Below are positions 1 through 8,675 of a DNA stretch of 64,000 nucleotides, piece by piece. The notes under the pieces are model-generated. The model did no database searches and had not been told where the DNA came from. It saw only the letters and a list, made by a program, of their open reading frames with translations. The stretch lies in contig JALRGT010000004.1 in NCBI GenBank assembly GCA_023259675.1, forward strand, positions 62,001-126,000, read 5' to 3'. Numbering within the stretch: the stretch's first letter is position 1; the number at the start of each line of letters is the position of its first letter. Source of the DNA: Flavobacterium sp. Lineage in GTDB: Bacteria; Bacteroidota; Bacteroidia; Flavobacteriales; Flavobacteriaceae. A program made the position numbers and the translations under genes.

Positions 1-407
1 ACAAATCGGTTTTATGGTTTAATGGAGATGTTGTATTCGACCAATTAATTTTAAATGTTTTAGATCCATACATACAAGCCAACGAATCATTTGTAGCTGT
101 AAACACAAGTAAAGTTGCAGACGAAGAAGTAAAATACACCCTGAAAAACGGCCATATTGATGAATTGTCCAAAACGGTAAAAAATGGATTAGGCGAAGCT
201 GTGGGAATTAATTTTATTTCATCGAATGACATTCAAAAATTTATTGCCAGACTCGAAGAATGCGATGACAATGATTACTTCGAGAGAGGACTGGAATTAG
301 CTATAGAAAAAGATGGAATAAAAATAAAAGCTGTAGATATCTCTAAATACAACTGTATGGAAATTGATTTCATAGAAGATTTAGAAAACGTCAATAACAT
401 GTTATAA
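1..407 (+). CDS. Nucleotidyltransferase-like protein, 3' part only (5' end outside window)
   Basis: The reading frame is open from base 3 to the TAA at 405-407 with no stop, so this is the C-terminal 134 residues of a gene that starts left of the window. An internal TTG at 165 is not a credible start. The visible part begins KSVLWFNGDVVFD, which looks like the acceptor-side strand (NGDxxFD) of nucleotidyltransferases related to LicC-type phosphocholine or sugar-phosphate cytidylyltransferases. It ends with the typical tail in which a Glu/Asp-rich helix (ECDDNDYFERGLELAI) precedes a final IDFIEDLENV segment, where the last acidic residues contact the metal and nucleotide. The next gene, a CDP-glycerol-using transferase family member, starts immediately after the stop (TAAATG). 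This supports a role in making a CDP-activated precursor for surface polymer modification. The exact substrate cannot be told. Confidence 0.7.
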   Translation, partial: KSVLWFNGDVVFDQLILNVLDPYIQANESFVAVNTSKVADEEVKYTLKNGHIDELSKTVKNGLGEAVGINFISSNDIQKFIARLEECDDNDYFERGLELAIEKDGIKIKAVDISKYNCMEIDFIEDLENVNNML

Positions 408-1442
408 ATGAAGTGTGTCCTTTTCTGCCAAAACAATTATGCCTTTGGAATTTTCGAACCTATCAGAACCCATTTAAAGGAAAATGGTCATGATTACATA
501 TGGTATGTTAATGACAAGATAATAGATGATTTTCCATTTAAAAACGAAAATAACACCTCTTCTATTTTCGATATAAAGAAGTATAGAAGTGATGTTATTT
601 TCGTTCCTGGAAATGAAGTTCCCCACTACTTAAGAGGCTTAAAAGTTCAAATTTTTCATGGATTGGCAGGAGAAAAAAAAGGACATTTCAGGATTCGACA
701 TTATTTTGATGTATACCTTACTCAAGGACCATACTTCACAAAAAAATTCAACGAACTTAAATCTATTCACAAAGACTTCGAAGTTATTGAAACGGGCTGG
801 CCTAAATTAGATATTTACGGCACGAATAAATTTATTTACAATGAAGAGAAAAACAATATATTAGAAAAATTTAAGGCAAAAAAGATTATCCTTTATGCAC
901 CTACATTTTCACCTAAACTAACATCCGCACCTTATTTAACAGAACAAATAAAGGCATTAGCAGAAAACAAAGATTTTTTAATTCTGATGAAATTCCATCC
1001 GCTAATGGATGAAAACTGGTTAGCAGTATACCGGGAAATAGCGGAGAAAACAGAAAACATTATTTTTGAAACAGAAAAAAACATCATTAAGTTTTTATTG
1101 ATGGCCGATGTTTTGGTCAGCGACACTTCTTCTGTTATTTACGAATTTTTACTATTAGACAAACCTGTCATTTCTTTCAAAAATATTTCAGAAACAATTT
1201 TATGGGAAAACAGTCTGGATTATACCGAATTAATTCCATTAGTTGAAAAGAATCTTACTACTGATCCATTTGCAAAAGAACGAAAATTCATTTTCGAAAA
1301 CTACCATCCCTATAATGATGGTAAATCTGCTCAAAGAATGGTTGATGCTGTTGAAAATTACATTAAAGTAAAAGGAGTTCCCGAAGAACGAAAAATTTCT
1401 TTATTCAGAAGATTTAAAATCCATTCTATTTTTAAGAAATAA
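408..1442 (+). CDS. CDP-glycerol glycerophosphotransferase-like (TagB/TagF family) protein
   Basis: A 344-residue protein of the family that moves glycerol-phosphate or a similar group from a CDP-activated donor onto a polymer or glycan at the membrane. Visible family features are the early HGLAGEKKGHFR segment (the HG...K motif), a central KLDIYG/YAPTFSP linker, KFHPLMDENW, and the C-terminal signature VSDTSSVIYEFLLLDKPVI, which forms the donor-phosphate site. There is no signal peptide or long membrane segment, so it is probably a peripheral cytoplasmic enzyme. Its ATG directly follows the stop of the nucleotidyltransferase fragment, so the two are translationally linked. Gram-negative Bacteroidetes lack wall teichoic acid. 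The acceptor is therefore inferred to be LPS, capsule or a glycolipid. The family call is firm and the substrate is open. Confidence 0.8.
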   Translation: MKCVLFCQNNYAFGIFEPIRTHLKENGHDYIWYVNDKIIDDFPFKNENNTSSIFDIKKYRSDVIFVPGNEVPHYLRGLKVQIFHGLAGEKKGHFRIRHYFDVYLTQGPYFTKKFNELKSIHKDFEVIETGWPKLDIYGTNKFIYNEEKNNILEKFKAKKIILYAPTFSPKLTSAPYLTEQIKALAENKDFLILMKFHPLMDENWLAVYREIAEKTENIIFETEKNIIKFLLMADVLVSDTSSVIYEFLLLDKPVISFKNISETILWENSLDYTELIPLVEKNLTTDPFAKERKFIFENYHPYNDGKSAQRMVDAVENYIKVKGVPEERKISLFRRFKIHSIFKK

Positions 1443-1471
1443 CGTCCATTAAAAATAAAAAACTACATTTT

Positions 1472-2230
1472 TCAAAATTTAAGGCTCTTTTTAATGCGTT
1501 TTTTCCTTTCAAAACCTTCTCTAAAACGACAGGTTTCTTGCCACATTTTATCGAATATTTCCTGGTAACTTTTGGACAAATAAAATTTAGCATACTCATC
1601 ACTCATTGTGGCAATCATCTCTTTTTTTGGTGTCAGTCTGCTTAAATTTTTCATTCGTTGATCAAAATCCATTGCAGAATGAAATTTCATCCGATTTAAA
1701 TCAACTAAATAAAATTGATATTGATTTTCTGAAACTTTCTTTATTAAAGTATTACCCGGTGAATGGTCTAAAAACTCAATACCTTTTTCGTGCAAATCAA
1801 ATGAAAAACGAGTAAAATGACGTAAAATATTCTCATGATCCGGATAATCAGGAATAGTAATCAATTCCCTAAAAGTCAGTTCTGTCACAAGATGTTCACT
1901 CACATAATAACTATCTTGTAGCCCTAACAGATTAAAATTTTCAAAACAAGCGATAGGTTGCGGCGTTCCGATTCCTTTTTTTAATAAAGCAGTAGCGTAT
2001 TCATAGGATCTTCTTGCTTTAGATTTTCTGAAATACTTATATACCAACTGATTCAATAAATTGGGAATTTTAAACGACTTAATATTAATCGTTTTGTCTT
2101 CTAAATCAAAAAGTTTTATTGTATTGCGCTTGCCATTCCCAAAAAGAACCCCTTCTGATTTGAAGTTTTTAACGATTTGCAGCAAATAGGGCGCGTGTTT
2201 CAGAAAATGAGAATCAATTTTTAAAATCAT
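1472..2230 (-). CDS. Lipopolysaccharide kinase (WaaP/InaA/Kdo kinase)-like protein
   Basis: A 252-residue protein with a small protein-kinase-like fold of the LPS-kinase type, expected to phosphorylate a sugar of the LPS core or lipid A region. Visible elements in order are a glycine-containing loop (GVLFGNGKRNTIKLF, about residues 28-42), a candidate ATP-binding Lys in NIKSFK, the helix KARRSYEYATALLKKGIGTPQPIA, the catalytic-loop equivalent EFLDHSPGNTLIKK and the metal-binding YLVDLNRMKF. The tail is very basic (FERKKRIKKSLKF). It converges with the CDP-glycerol transferase-like gene, with 29 bp between stops, and shares the surface-polymer theme. A TAnnTTTG box lies 23 bp upstream of the start. 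The family call is good; the sugar substrate is inferred only. Confidence 0.78.
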   Translation of the reverse strand: MILKIDSHFLKHAPYLLQIVKNFKSEGVLFGNGKRNTIKLFDLEDKTINIKSFKIPNLLNQLVYKYFRKSKARRSYEYATALLKKGIGTPQPIACFENFNLLGLQDSYYVSEHLVTELTFRELITIPDYPDHENILRHFTRFSFDLHEKGIEFLDHSPGNTLIKKVSENQYQFYLVDLNRMKFHSAMDFDQRMKNLSRLTPKKEMIATMSDEYAKFYLSKSYQEIFDKMWQETCRFREGFERKKRIKKSLKF

Positions 2231-2252
2231 TCCTAATTAATTTTTAGAAGAA

Positions 2253-2260
2253 CAAAAGTA
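2253..2260 (-). promoter_or_regulatory. Predicted -7 box of the LPS-kinase-like gene
   Basis: TACTTTTG on the minus strand matches the Bacteroidetes consensus TAnnTTTG and sits 23 bases upstream of the start at 2230. No convincing -33 TTG was found at the usual spacing. Confidence 0.5.
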
Positions 2261-2420
2261 AGTATTGCATTTAATTATTCCTATCGTTTAAAAACAACAA
2301 TCCTTAAATTCAAATCTGACCAAGAAGAACACTTCTATCCTTCAAATCACATACTATTTTCAAAATTATTATTCGTTTCTTTGCATACCAATTAAGTCAA
2401 TTATATTCTAAACATCGAAA

Positions 2421-2990
2421 ATGGAAAATCTTAACGAAGAAGTCCACAAAGCTTACGAAATAATTAAAGAAGGTGGAATCATCCTCTATCCAACCGATAC
2501 GGTTTGGGGAATTGGTTGTGATGCCACCAATCCTGAAGCAGTAGCCAAAATTTACGCATTAAAACAGCGAGAAGAAACCAAAAGTATGATTGTTTTGATG
2601 AATGGCGAAAAAATGATGTACAATGTTTTTAAAGAAATTCCCGAAGTAGCATGGCAAATTCTGGATTTATCCGAAAAACCAACCACTTTAATTCTGGATA
2701 ATCCGAGAAATGTTGCGACCAATTTGATTGCCACAGACCAAACTTTGGGCATCAGAATCGTAAAAGAACCTTTTTGTTTCAAATTATTGGAACGAATGAA
2801 AAAACCTTTAGTCTCGACTTCGGCAAATATTTCCGGACAACCCACTCCAAAAAGTTTTAAAGAAATTAGTCCCGAAATTATAAAAGGCGTAGACTATGTT
2901 GTAAATTTGCATCGCGAAAAAATCTGCAAGAATCCTTCAACAATTATTAAATTGACGAATGATTCTCAAGTAAAAGTAATTCGTAAATAA
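2421..2990 (+). CDS. tsaC: L-threonylcarbamoyladenylate synthase (TsaC/YrdC/Sua5 family)
   Basis: This enzyme makes threonylcarbamoyl-AMP from threonine, bicarbonate and ATP, the first step of the essential t6A37 modification of ANN-decoding tRNAs. The 189 residues cover a single YrdC domain. ILYPTDTVWGIGCDA near the N-terminus is the strand-loop that starts the active-site cavity. It is followed by IYALKQREETKSMIVL (KxR plus S in the ATP site), TLILD, LGIRIVKEP and the signature PLVSTSANISGQPTPKSF. There is no C-terminal Sua5 domain, so it is the short TsaC type. The CCA-adding tRNA nucleotidyltransferase gene follows, so two tRNA maturation genes sit together, separated by a 93-bp spacer holding repeats. 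Confidence 0.93.
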   Translation: MENLNEEVHKAYEIIKEGGIILYPTDTVWGIGCDATNPEAVAKIYALKQREETKSMIVLMNGEKMMYNVFKEIPEVAWQILDLSEKPTTLILDNPRNVATNLIATDQTLGIRIVKEPFCFKLLERMKKPLVSTSANISGQPTPKSFKEISPEIIKGVDYVVNLHREKICKNPSTIIKLTNDSQVKVIRK

Positions 2991-3003
2991 ATAATTTGCA
3001 GTT

Positions 3004-3028
3004 GTCATCTCGAGCGCAGTCGAGAGAC
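3004..3028. repeat. Short intergenic palindromic repeat (REP-like)
   Basis: A 25-bp sequence with inverted arms TCTCGA (3008-3013) and TCGAGA (3020-3025) around a GCGCAG loop. This motif, with small variations, is familiar as a dispersed intergenic repeat in flavobacterial genomes. Only one copy lies in this window, so its repeat status rests on general knowledge and not on this sequence. Confidence 0.5.
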
Positions 3029-3053
3029 AGTTTTCAGTTTTCAGTTACACACA

Positions 3054-3075
3054 ACTTTAAACTTTAAACTTTAAA
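3054..3075. repeat. Three tandem 7-bp units (ACTTTAA)
   Basis: Three consecutive copies of a 7-bp unit end 8 bases before the start codon of the CCA-adding enzyme gene at 3084. It is a simple-sequence tract that could slip in length and change the leader of that gene. Just upstream TTTTCAG is also doubled. Confidence 0.6.
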
Positions 3076-3083
3076 CAAAAACA

Positions 3084-4505
3084 ATGACTTACAAATCAGC
3101 CTTAAATAATAAAATTTTTAAAATTATTTCTCAAGCATCACAAGAACTTAACATAGATAGTTACGTAATTGGAGGCTTTGTCAGAGATTTGATTTTAAAG
3201 AGAGACTTCAAAAAAGACATTGATATTGTCGCTGTGGGTAGCGGAATTGAATTGGCATTAAAAGTTTCGGAATTACTTCCAAAAAAACCTAAAGTACAAG
3301 TTTTTAAAAACTATGGTACAGCCATGTTGCGTTTTGAAGATACCGAAATTGAATTTGTAGGAGCCCGAAAAGAGTCTTACACTCGTGACAGCAGAAATCC
3401 CATTGTTGAAAACGGTACATTGGAAGACGATCAAAATCGTCGTGATTTTACTATAAATGCACTGGCATTATCTTTGAACAAAGCTGATTTTGGCGAATTA
3501 CTGGATCCATTTGGAGGATTAGATGATATTGAAAATAAGATTTTAAAAACACCATTAGATCCAGATATTACTTATTCTGACGATCCTTTGCGTATGTTGA
3601 GAGCTATTCGTTTTGCTACACAATTGAATTTTGAAATTGAAGAAAACTCTTTTCAATCCATCATAAAAAATGCCGAAAGAATCAAAATCATTTCAGGAGA
3701 ACGTATTGTAGACGAATTAAATAAAATCCTCTCTACCGAAAAACCTTCCATTGGTTTTCTTTTATTATTTAAAACGGGTCTTTTAGATATTATTTTACCT
3801 GAGTTAACCGCTTTAAATCAGGTGGAAGAAATGGAAGGTCATACCCATAAAAATAATTTTTATCATACTTTGGAAGTGGTTGATAATATCTGTCTTAACA
3901 CCGATGATGTTTGGTTGCGTTGGGCAGCTTTATTACACGACATTGGAAAAGCACCAACAAAGCGATTCAACAAAAAACAAGGATGGACGTTTCACGGACA
4001 TGAATTCTTGGGCGGAAAAATGGTCAAAAAAATATTTGAACGTTTACACATGCCCCTAAACCAAAAGATGAAATTCGTTCAAAAAATGGTCATGATGAGT
4101 TCAAGACCCATTGTTTTATCACAGGATATTGTAACTGATTCAGCTGTACGAAGATTGGTTTTTGATGCCGGGGAAGATGTAGAAGATTTAATGACACTTT
4201 GTGAAGCCGATATCACGACCAAAAATCCAAATAAGTTCAAAAAATACCACAACAATTTTGTTATTGTTCGTAAAAAAATAGTCGAAGTCGAAGAGAAAGA
4301 TTCTATTCGTAATTTCCAACCTCCGATTTCAGGAGAACAAATAATGGAAATTTTCGACTTAAAACCATCCAAAGAAATAGGCATACTCAAGGAAGCGGTA
4401 AAAGAAGCAATTCTTGAAGGAGAAATTCCAAATGAATATGATGCTGCTTATAATTTTGTATTGAAAAGAGCCGAAAAATTGGGATTGAATAAAGTTTCAA
4501 AATAG
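3084..4505 (+). CDS. cca: CCA-adding tRNA nucleotidyltransferase with HD domain
   Basis: Adds or repairs the 3' CCA of tRNAs using CTP and ATP without a template. Domains in the 473 residues are as follows. A class II nucleotidyltransferase head has [11 protein letters not shown] and the metal-binding DIDIVA (about residues 27-50). The tRNA-NucTransf2 region contains [11 protein letters not shown] and the nucleotide-selecting neck with [13 protein letters not shown]. An HD phosphohydrolase domain contains [16 protein letters not shown] (about residues 280-300) and HGHEF. The fusion with an HD domain is the normal form in Bacteroidetes. The gene is followed 13 bp later by heme A synthase in the same direction. 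The window's three tRNA-Glu genes do not encode CCA, so this enzyme is needed for them. Confidence 0.95.
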   Translation: MTYKSALNNKIFKIISQASQELNIDSYVIGGFVRDLILKRDFKKDIDIVAVGSGIELALKVSELLPKKPKVQVFKNYGTAMLRFEDTEIEFVGARKESYTRDSRNPIVENGTLEDDQNRRDFTINALALSLNKADFGELLDPFGGLDDIENKILKTPLDPDITYSDDPLRMLRAIRFATQLNFEIEENSFQSIIKNAERIKIISGERIVDELNKILSTEKPSIGFLLLFKTGLLDIILPELTALNQVEEMEGHTHKNNFYHTLEVVDNICLNTDDVWLRWAALLHDIGKAPTKRFNKKQGWTFHGHEFLGGKMVKKIFERLHMPLNQKMKFVQKMVMMSSRPIVLSQDIVTDSAVRRLVFDAGEDVEDLMTLCEADITTKNPNKFKKYHNNFVIVRKKIVEVEEKDSIRNFQPPISGEQIMEIFDLKPSKEIGILKEAVKEAILEGEIPNEYDAAYNFVLKRAEKLGLNKVSK

Positions 4506-4518
4506 TATATTTTATAAA

Positions 4519-5541
4519 ATGAAAACAGAAAACAAATCAGTCATTATTTGGTTATTATCAGGATGTTTCCTTTTATTTTTAATGGTTACCGTGGGCGGAA
4601 TTACGCGTTTAACAAATTCAGGATTATCCATGACCGATTGGCATTTGATAACCGATACTTTTCCACCCTTAACCGAAGCAAAATGGAATGCTGCTTTTGA
4701 GGAATACAAGAAATTTCCCGAATATCAAAAAATCAACATTCATAATGATTTTCAACTCTCGGACTATAAATTTATTTATTTCTGGGAATGGTTTCATCGC
4801 TTTATAGGACGTATTATTGGATTGGTTTTTATAGTTCCATTTATTTATTTTTTATTCAAAAAGAAACTAGATTCTTCAACTGTCAAAAAATGTATTGTCC
4901 TCTTAGGAATGGGAGGTTTTCAAGGTTTCCTAGGATGGTTTATGGTTAGAAGCGGATTAATCGACAATCCCGATGTTAGCCATTTTAGGTTAGCCATACA
5001 CCTTACTTTTGCTTTTATTACTTTTGCGTATACCCTTTGGGTTGCTTTAGACTTAATTTATCCGGAAAAGAAAAAAACAGAAAAATCATTGCGTACTATT
5101 GCCCAATACGCCCTTTTGGTTTTGTTGTTACAAATTATCTATGGTGGTTTTGTTGCGGGTTTAAATGCCGGATTAATCCACAATCACTGGCCCTTAATGA
5201 GTGACGGACAATTTATTCACGACAGTGTGTTTTTGGAACAAAAAAACTGGTTTTTGAGCTTTACTGAAGGCAAAAGTGGCGTGCAATTTATTCATAGAAC
5301 TTTAGGTTATTTTGTCGTAGCTATGATTGGATTGCTTTATTTTAAAAGTAAAAAATTCCAATTAGAGCAAACACAAAAAAAAGGAATCAACCTACTTGTT
5401 TTATTGGTTTTTGTTCAATTTGCATTAGGCGTATTCACTTTATTATATAGTGTTCCGTTATGGTTGGGATTAACACATCAAATTAATGCGTTTTTCTTAC
5501 TTACGGCAATGACATTCACGTTGCATCGTTTGTCAAAATAA
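4519..5541 (+). CDS. ctaA: Heme A synthase (COX15/CtaA family)
   Basis: An integral membrane enzyme that oxidises the C8 methyl of heme O to a formyl group, giving heme A for cytochrome c oxidase. The 340 residues contain eight hydrophobic segments. The first helix carries the family signature VTVGGITRLTNSGLSMTDW. Candidate heme-ligand histidines lie in EWFHRFIGRIIG, FRLAIHLTFAF, QFIHRTLGYF and LGLTHQINAF, and the conserved HNHWPLM loop is present. These make a full two-repeat structure of normal length. It lies 13 bp behind the CCA enzyme gene, so they are probably co-transcribed, although the functions are unrelated. No other cytochrome oxidase gene is in the window. Confidence 0.94.
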   Translation: MKTENKSVIIWLLSGCFLLFLMVTVGGITRLTNSGLSMTDWHLITDTFPPLTEAKWNAAFEEYKKFPEYQKINIHNDFQLSDYKFIYFWEWFHRFIGRIIGLVFIVPFIYFLFKKKLDSSTVKKCIVLLGMGGFQGFLGWFMVRSGLIDNPDVSHFRLAIHLTFAFITFAYTLWVALDLIYPEKKKTEKSLRTIAQYALLVLLLQIIYGGFVAGLNAGLIHNHWPLMSDGQFIHDSVFLEQKNWFLSFTEGKSGVQFIHRTLGYFVVAMIGLLYFKSKKFQLEQTQKKGINLLVLLVFVQFALGVFTLLYSVPLWLGLTHQINAFFLLTAMTFTLHRLSK

Positions 5542-5601
5542 CTTGTTTTGATTACATTTACGATTGACTATATTGTCACAGTTATTTGTTGAATTCGCTA
5601 A

Positions 5602-6372
5602 ATGTCTAAACTTGCTGCACAAGATAAATTTATTGATTTGTCTGATTATGGAAGACCTTTTGGAAGGTTTCTTGCCAATCAATTAAAAAATACTCGATTT
5701 ACCCCTATTCATGTTACCCTTCTTTTTACGGCATCGGGAATAATTGCCATTTATTGCATCCTTAAAAACCATTATTTTTTAGCAGGTTTTTTTATCCTTT
5801 TAAAATCCATAATCGATGCAGCCGATGGAGAATTGGCACGAATAAAAAACACCCCTTCTTATACCGGAAGATATCTGGACAGTATTGCTGACATCTTCCT
5901 TAATTTTTTATTTCTAATAACCATTTGTTTTGTCTCTAAAGCATCTCTTTTACTGACACTTTTGGCTTTTTTTTGTATCCAATTACAAGGCACTTTATAC
6001 AATTACTATTATGTTATTCTAAGAAACAAATCTGTGGGAGGTGATTCTACCAGTAAAATTTTCGAATATAAAACACCAAAAGCACTTCCAGGCGAAAGCC
6101 AAAAATCTGTCGATATATTATTTAAAATCTATACTCTGGTTTACGGTAGATTTGATAAAATAATTCATGCTTTAGACCCGAATGCATACAAAGTAAAAAC
6201 TTTCCCAAACTGGTTTATGACTTTCGTTTCATTATATGGATTAGGATTTCAACTCTTACTGATTGTTTTTCTTTTGGCATTTGATTGCATAGAATATATT
6301 TCATTATTTTTTGTTGTGTATTCCGTATTTATTCTTGTTTTAATAGGTATAAGAAAAACATACCTAAAATAA
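5602..6372 (+). CDS. CDP-alcohol phosphatidyltransferase family membrane enzyme
   Basis: A 256-residue integral membrane protein carrying the complete family catalytic signature D72-xx-D75-G76-xx-A79-R80-x8-G89-xxx-D93-xxx-D97, which binds two metal ions and a CDP-linked lipid or alcohol. At least six hydrophobic helices surround it. Enzymes of this family transfer a phospho-alcohol between a CDP donor and an acceptor alcohol (phosphatidylglycerolphosphate synthase, inositol phosphate synthases and others). The sequence does not resemble PgsA or PssA strongly enough to name. The nearby CDP-dependent genes at the left edge make a role in an unusual surface phospholipid or phosphoglycan possible, but 3 kb of unrelated genes intervene. 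It is followed by a hairpin shared with the convergent thioredoxin gene. Confidence 0.8.
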   Translation: MSKLAAQDKFIDLSDYGRPFGRFLANQLKNTRFTPIHVTLLFTASGIIAIYCILKNHYFLAGFFILLKSIIDAADGELARIKNTPSYTGRYLDSIADIFLNFLFLITICFVSKASLLLTLLAFFCIQLQGTLYNYYYVILRNKSVGGDSTSKIFEYKTPKALPGESQKSVDILFKIYTLVYGRFDKIIHALDPNAYKVKTFPNWFMTFVSLYGLGFQLLLIVFLLAFDCIEYISLFFVVYSVFILVLIGIRKTYLK

Positions 6373-6373
6373 A

Positions 6374-6404
6374 AAAGAGTAAAAACAATCTGTCTTTACT
6401 CTTT
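6374..6404 (-). terminator. Intrinsic terminator between convergent genes
   Basis: Perfect 10-bp arms AAAGAGTAAA (6374-6383) and TTTACTCTTT (6395-6404) with an 11-base loop. The T-rich tract follows the hairpin in minus-strand orientation, so it best serves the thioredoxin genes. It may weakly stop the plus-strand gene too. Confidence 0.65.
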
Positions 6405-6426
6405 CGTTTAAAAAATTTTTAAATTT

Positions 6427-7023
6427 TTATTTAAATTTAATCGAACAACCAATCGCTTTTGTAATTTCCGGTGATGGTGTTTTTCCACTTTTTAAAGCTG
6501 CAATGGCATTTTCAAGATACTTTACTTTAACCTCGTTCGCATCATCGACGTTATCATCAATAGCACCAATGTATTTTACAATTCGATTTTTATCCAATAA
6601 AAAAACATGTGGCGTTTTAGTGGCTCCATATTGAGGAAATATTTTTTGTCCTTCATCAAACAAATATGGAAATACAAATCCTTTTTCCTTAGCTCTTACT
6701 TTCATTAATTCAAAACTATCATCCGGCTGTACTTCGGGATCATTAGGATTAATTGCCAATAAAATGTAGCCTTTCGGTTTGTATTTTTTAGCCAATTCAT
6801 TAATTCTGTCTTCATATTTTTTGGCAAAAGGGCAATGATTGCATGTAAAAACAATAATAAATCCTTTTGCTTCTTTATAATCTACCAAGCTGTACATTTT
6901 GCCGTCAACTGATTTTAATTTAAAATCGGTCGCTTTATCACCTGGCTTATAACCTGCTGGTGGACTGACCGTACTTGTTACAAAAGCAGAGACAAAAAAG
7001 AATAGTGAACATAAAATTTTCAT
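6427..7023 (-). CDS. Exported thioredoxin-fold (redoxin/TlpA-like) protein
   Basis: A 198-residue protein with an N-terminal signal peptide (MKILCSLFFFVSAFVTSTVS) and a redoxin-type fold: the entry strand GDKATDFKLKSVDG, then VFTCNHCPFAKKYEDR with active-site cysteines C61 and C64 in the order CNHC, then AINPNDPEVQPDDSFE and the cis-Pro region TKTPHVFLLDKNR. This subfamily is common in Bacteroidetes and is expected in the periplasm as a thiol-disulfide oxidoreductase or peroxiredoxin-like reductase. Its precise partner is unknown. It is transcribed directly after another exported thioredoxin gene (12-bp gap), so the two form a small redox operon. A terminator follows. Confidence 0.85.
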   Translation of the reverse strand: MKILCSLFFFVSAFVTSTVSPPAGYKPGDKATDFKLKSVDGKMYSLVDYKEAKGFIIVFTCNHCPFAKKYEDRINELAKKYKPKGYILLAINPNDPEVQPDDSFELMKVRAKEKGFVFPYLFDEGQKIFPQYGATKTPHVFLLDKNRIVKYIGAIDDNVDDANEVKVKYLENAIAALKSGKTPSPEITKAIGCSIKFK

Positions 7024-7035
7024 GATATAAACTAT

Positions 7036-7512
7036 TTAGTTAATAATTTTGTTAACATACCCATTAAGTTCTTCATAGCTGGAGAAAAACCTTTCCGCAA
7101 AAACTTTATTACCATTTTTGATAATTAAAGTTGCCGGAATTGAACCTGACCAATCTTTATCCACAATTGGCAACCAAGTGTTATAATCTTTATCGGTAAG
7201 CAAAACCACCTGAGATTGAATCGATTTCTTTTCCACAAAAGGAATTAATTTAGATTCATATTGATTTTTAAAATCTAAACTTACCAATACAACTTTTATA
7301 TTTTTATTTTCTGAATTTAATTTTTCAAAATAAGGCAATTCTTTTATGCATGGAGCACACCATGTCGCCCAAAAATTAACAACATAGGTTGTCTTTTCAT
7401 CGTTTAAAATTGTTTTTTCTAACGTGGCATAATTATCAAAAACAACTACTTTTTGAGCAACGATTACATTAGAAAATAGAAATAAAAAAATAAAATAGCG
7501 GAAATATTTCAT
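7036..7512 (-). CDS. TlpA-like exported thioredoxin
   Basis: A 158-residue protein with a signal peptide (YFIFLFLFSNVIVAQ) and one thioredoxin domain. NFWATWCAPCIKELPYF carries the classical WCxPC site with C52 and C55. The cis-proline loop is GSIPATLII. TlpA-type proteins act in the periplasm, keeping cysteines of cytochrome c apoproteins or copper-centre proteins reduced. No cytochrome maturation gene is adjacent, so the partner is open. It is the first gene of a two-gene operon with the CNHC-type redoxin that follows after 12 bp. Confidence 0.87.
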   Translation of the reverse strand: MKYFRYFIFLFLFSNVIVAQKVVVFDNYATLEKTILNDEKTTYVVNFWATWCAPCIKELPYFEKLNSENKNIKVVLVSLDFKNQYESKLIPFVEKKSIQSQVVLLTDKDYNTWLPIVDKDWSGSIPATLIIKNGNKVFAERFFSSYEELNGYVNKIIN

Positions 7513-7704
7513 GTTATTGATAATTATACTTTATTCTACGAAATTACTACCTACATGCTATTTATTATAATGATTAACAAAACATTAGTAGTTTATTTAG
7601 ATTCACATCCCTTCAAAAAATGATTGTCACTATTACTTAAAAACAATTCCTGAGTTGTAACCCTAATCAAAATTGAACTATATTTACTTTCCATATACAT
7701 ACCT

Positions 7705-8265
7705 ATGAAATCTGAAAAAGAAAAAATGGTGGCCGGTGAATTCTATATTTCCGGAGGAGAAGATTTAAAAAAAGACCGCCGAAGGGCAAAAAATTTGCTA
7801 CATCGGCTAAATGTCATTGAGTACCGAATCACGAAAAAAGCGCGGCTCATCTTAGAAGAGTTAATTCCGAACGCAGGAAAAAATTTATACATCGAGCCTC
7901 CTTTTCATTGTGATTATGGCTACAATATTGTTTGCGGAGACAATGTCTATTTTAATGTCAATTGTGTTGTGTTAGATTCCAACAAAGTAACAATTGGTTC
8001 CAATGTTTTGTTTGCGCCAGGAGTACAATTATACACCGCCACCCACCCACTCGACATAGAAACCCGACGCACTCACGAACTGGCAAAACCCATAACTATT
8101 GGCGATGATTGCTGGATTGGTGGCAATGCTATTATTTGCCCGGGCGTGACCATTGGAAACGGCTGCGTAATTGGTGCCGGTGCCGTAGTGACCAAAGACA
8201 TTCCTGACCACTCCATGGCGGTTGGAAATCCGGCAAAAGTGATTAAGAAACTAAATACCAAATAA
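7705..8265 (+). CDS. Maltose/galactoside O-acetyltransferase-like left-handed beta-helix enzyme
   Basis: A 186-residue acetyl-CoA:sugar O-acetyltransferase of the LacA/Maa type. The N-terminal Maa helix region (KMVAGEFYISGGEDLKKDR...AKNLLHRLN) is followed by hexapeptide repeats forming the left-handed beta-helix. The catalytic His lies in YTATHPLD, the conserved CWIGGNAIICPGVTIG coil follows, and the C-terminal VTKDIPDHSMAVGNPAKVIKK packs over CoA. It is cytoplasmic and acetylates mono- or disaccharides, or in some relatives nodulation-type glycans. A VOC-family gene begins 5 bp after its stop and is probably co-transcribed. The sugar acceptor is not evident. Confidence 0.88.
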   Translation: MKSEKEKMVAGEFYISGGEDLKKDRRRAKNLLHRLNVIEYRITKKARLILEELIPNAGKNLYIEPPFHCDYGYNIVCGDNVYFNVNCVVLDSNKVTIGSNVLFAPGVQLYTATHPLDIETRRTHELAKPITIGDDCWIGGNAIICPGVTIGNGCVIGAGAVVTKDIPDHSMAVGNPAKVIKKLNTK

Positions 8266-8270
8266 ACCCA

Positions 8271-8660
8271 ATGCTTCAACTAAACAAAATACATCATATC
8301 GCTATTATTGTTTCCGACTATGAAAAATCGAAACGTTTTTATACTGAAATCTTGGGTTTGAACATCATCCGGGAAATTTATCGGGAAGAGCGGGAATCCT
8401 ATAAACTGGATTTATCTTTGAAGGGAACTTTTGTCCTCGAACTTTTTTCCTTTCCTGAGCCTCCCAAAAGACCTTCAACACCCGAAGCCTGTGGTTTACG
8501 CCATTTGGCTTTTGAAGTAAACAACATCGAACTCACACACAACACCTTAACCTCTAAAGGAATTATTTGTGAAACCATTCGTACCGACATCCATACAGAC
8601 AAACGTTATTTTTTTATTGCCGACCCAGACGGACTTCCTGTAGAATTTTATGAAATTTAG
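8271..8660 (+). CDS. VOC superfamily protein (YaeR/glyoxalase-like)
   Basis: A 129-residue single vicinal-oxygen-chelate domain: two beta-alpha-beta-beta-beta modules built from LNKIHHIAIIVSDYEKSKRFYTEILGL and CGLRHLAFEVNNIE. The candidate metal ligands are an early His in the HHIAI strand, a Glu in VLELFSFPEP, the His of LRHLAF and the Glu of GLPVEFYEI. The pattern matches the YaeR/SMU1112c type of glyoxalase-like proteins, whose substrate is unknown. It is not a canonical GloA call. It starts 5 bp after the acetyltransferase gene, indicating an operon. Confidence 0.83.
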   Translation: MLQLNKIHHIAIIVSDYEKSKRFYTEILGLNIIREIYREERESYKLDLSLKGTFVLELFSFPEPPKRPSTPEACGLRHLAFEVNNIELTHNTLTSKGIICETIRTDIHTDKRYFFIADPDGLPVEFYEI

Positions 8661-8675
8661 CGAAAAATGTTAAAA

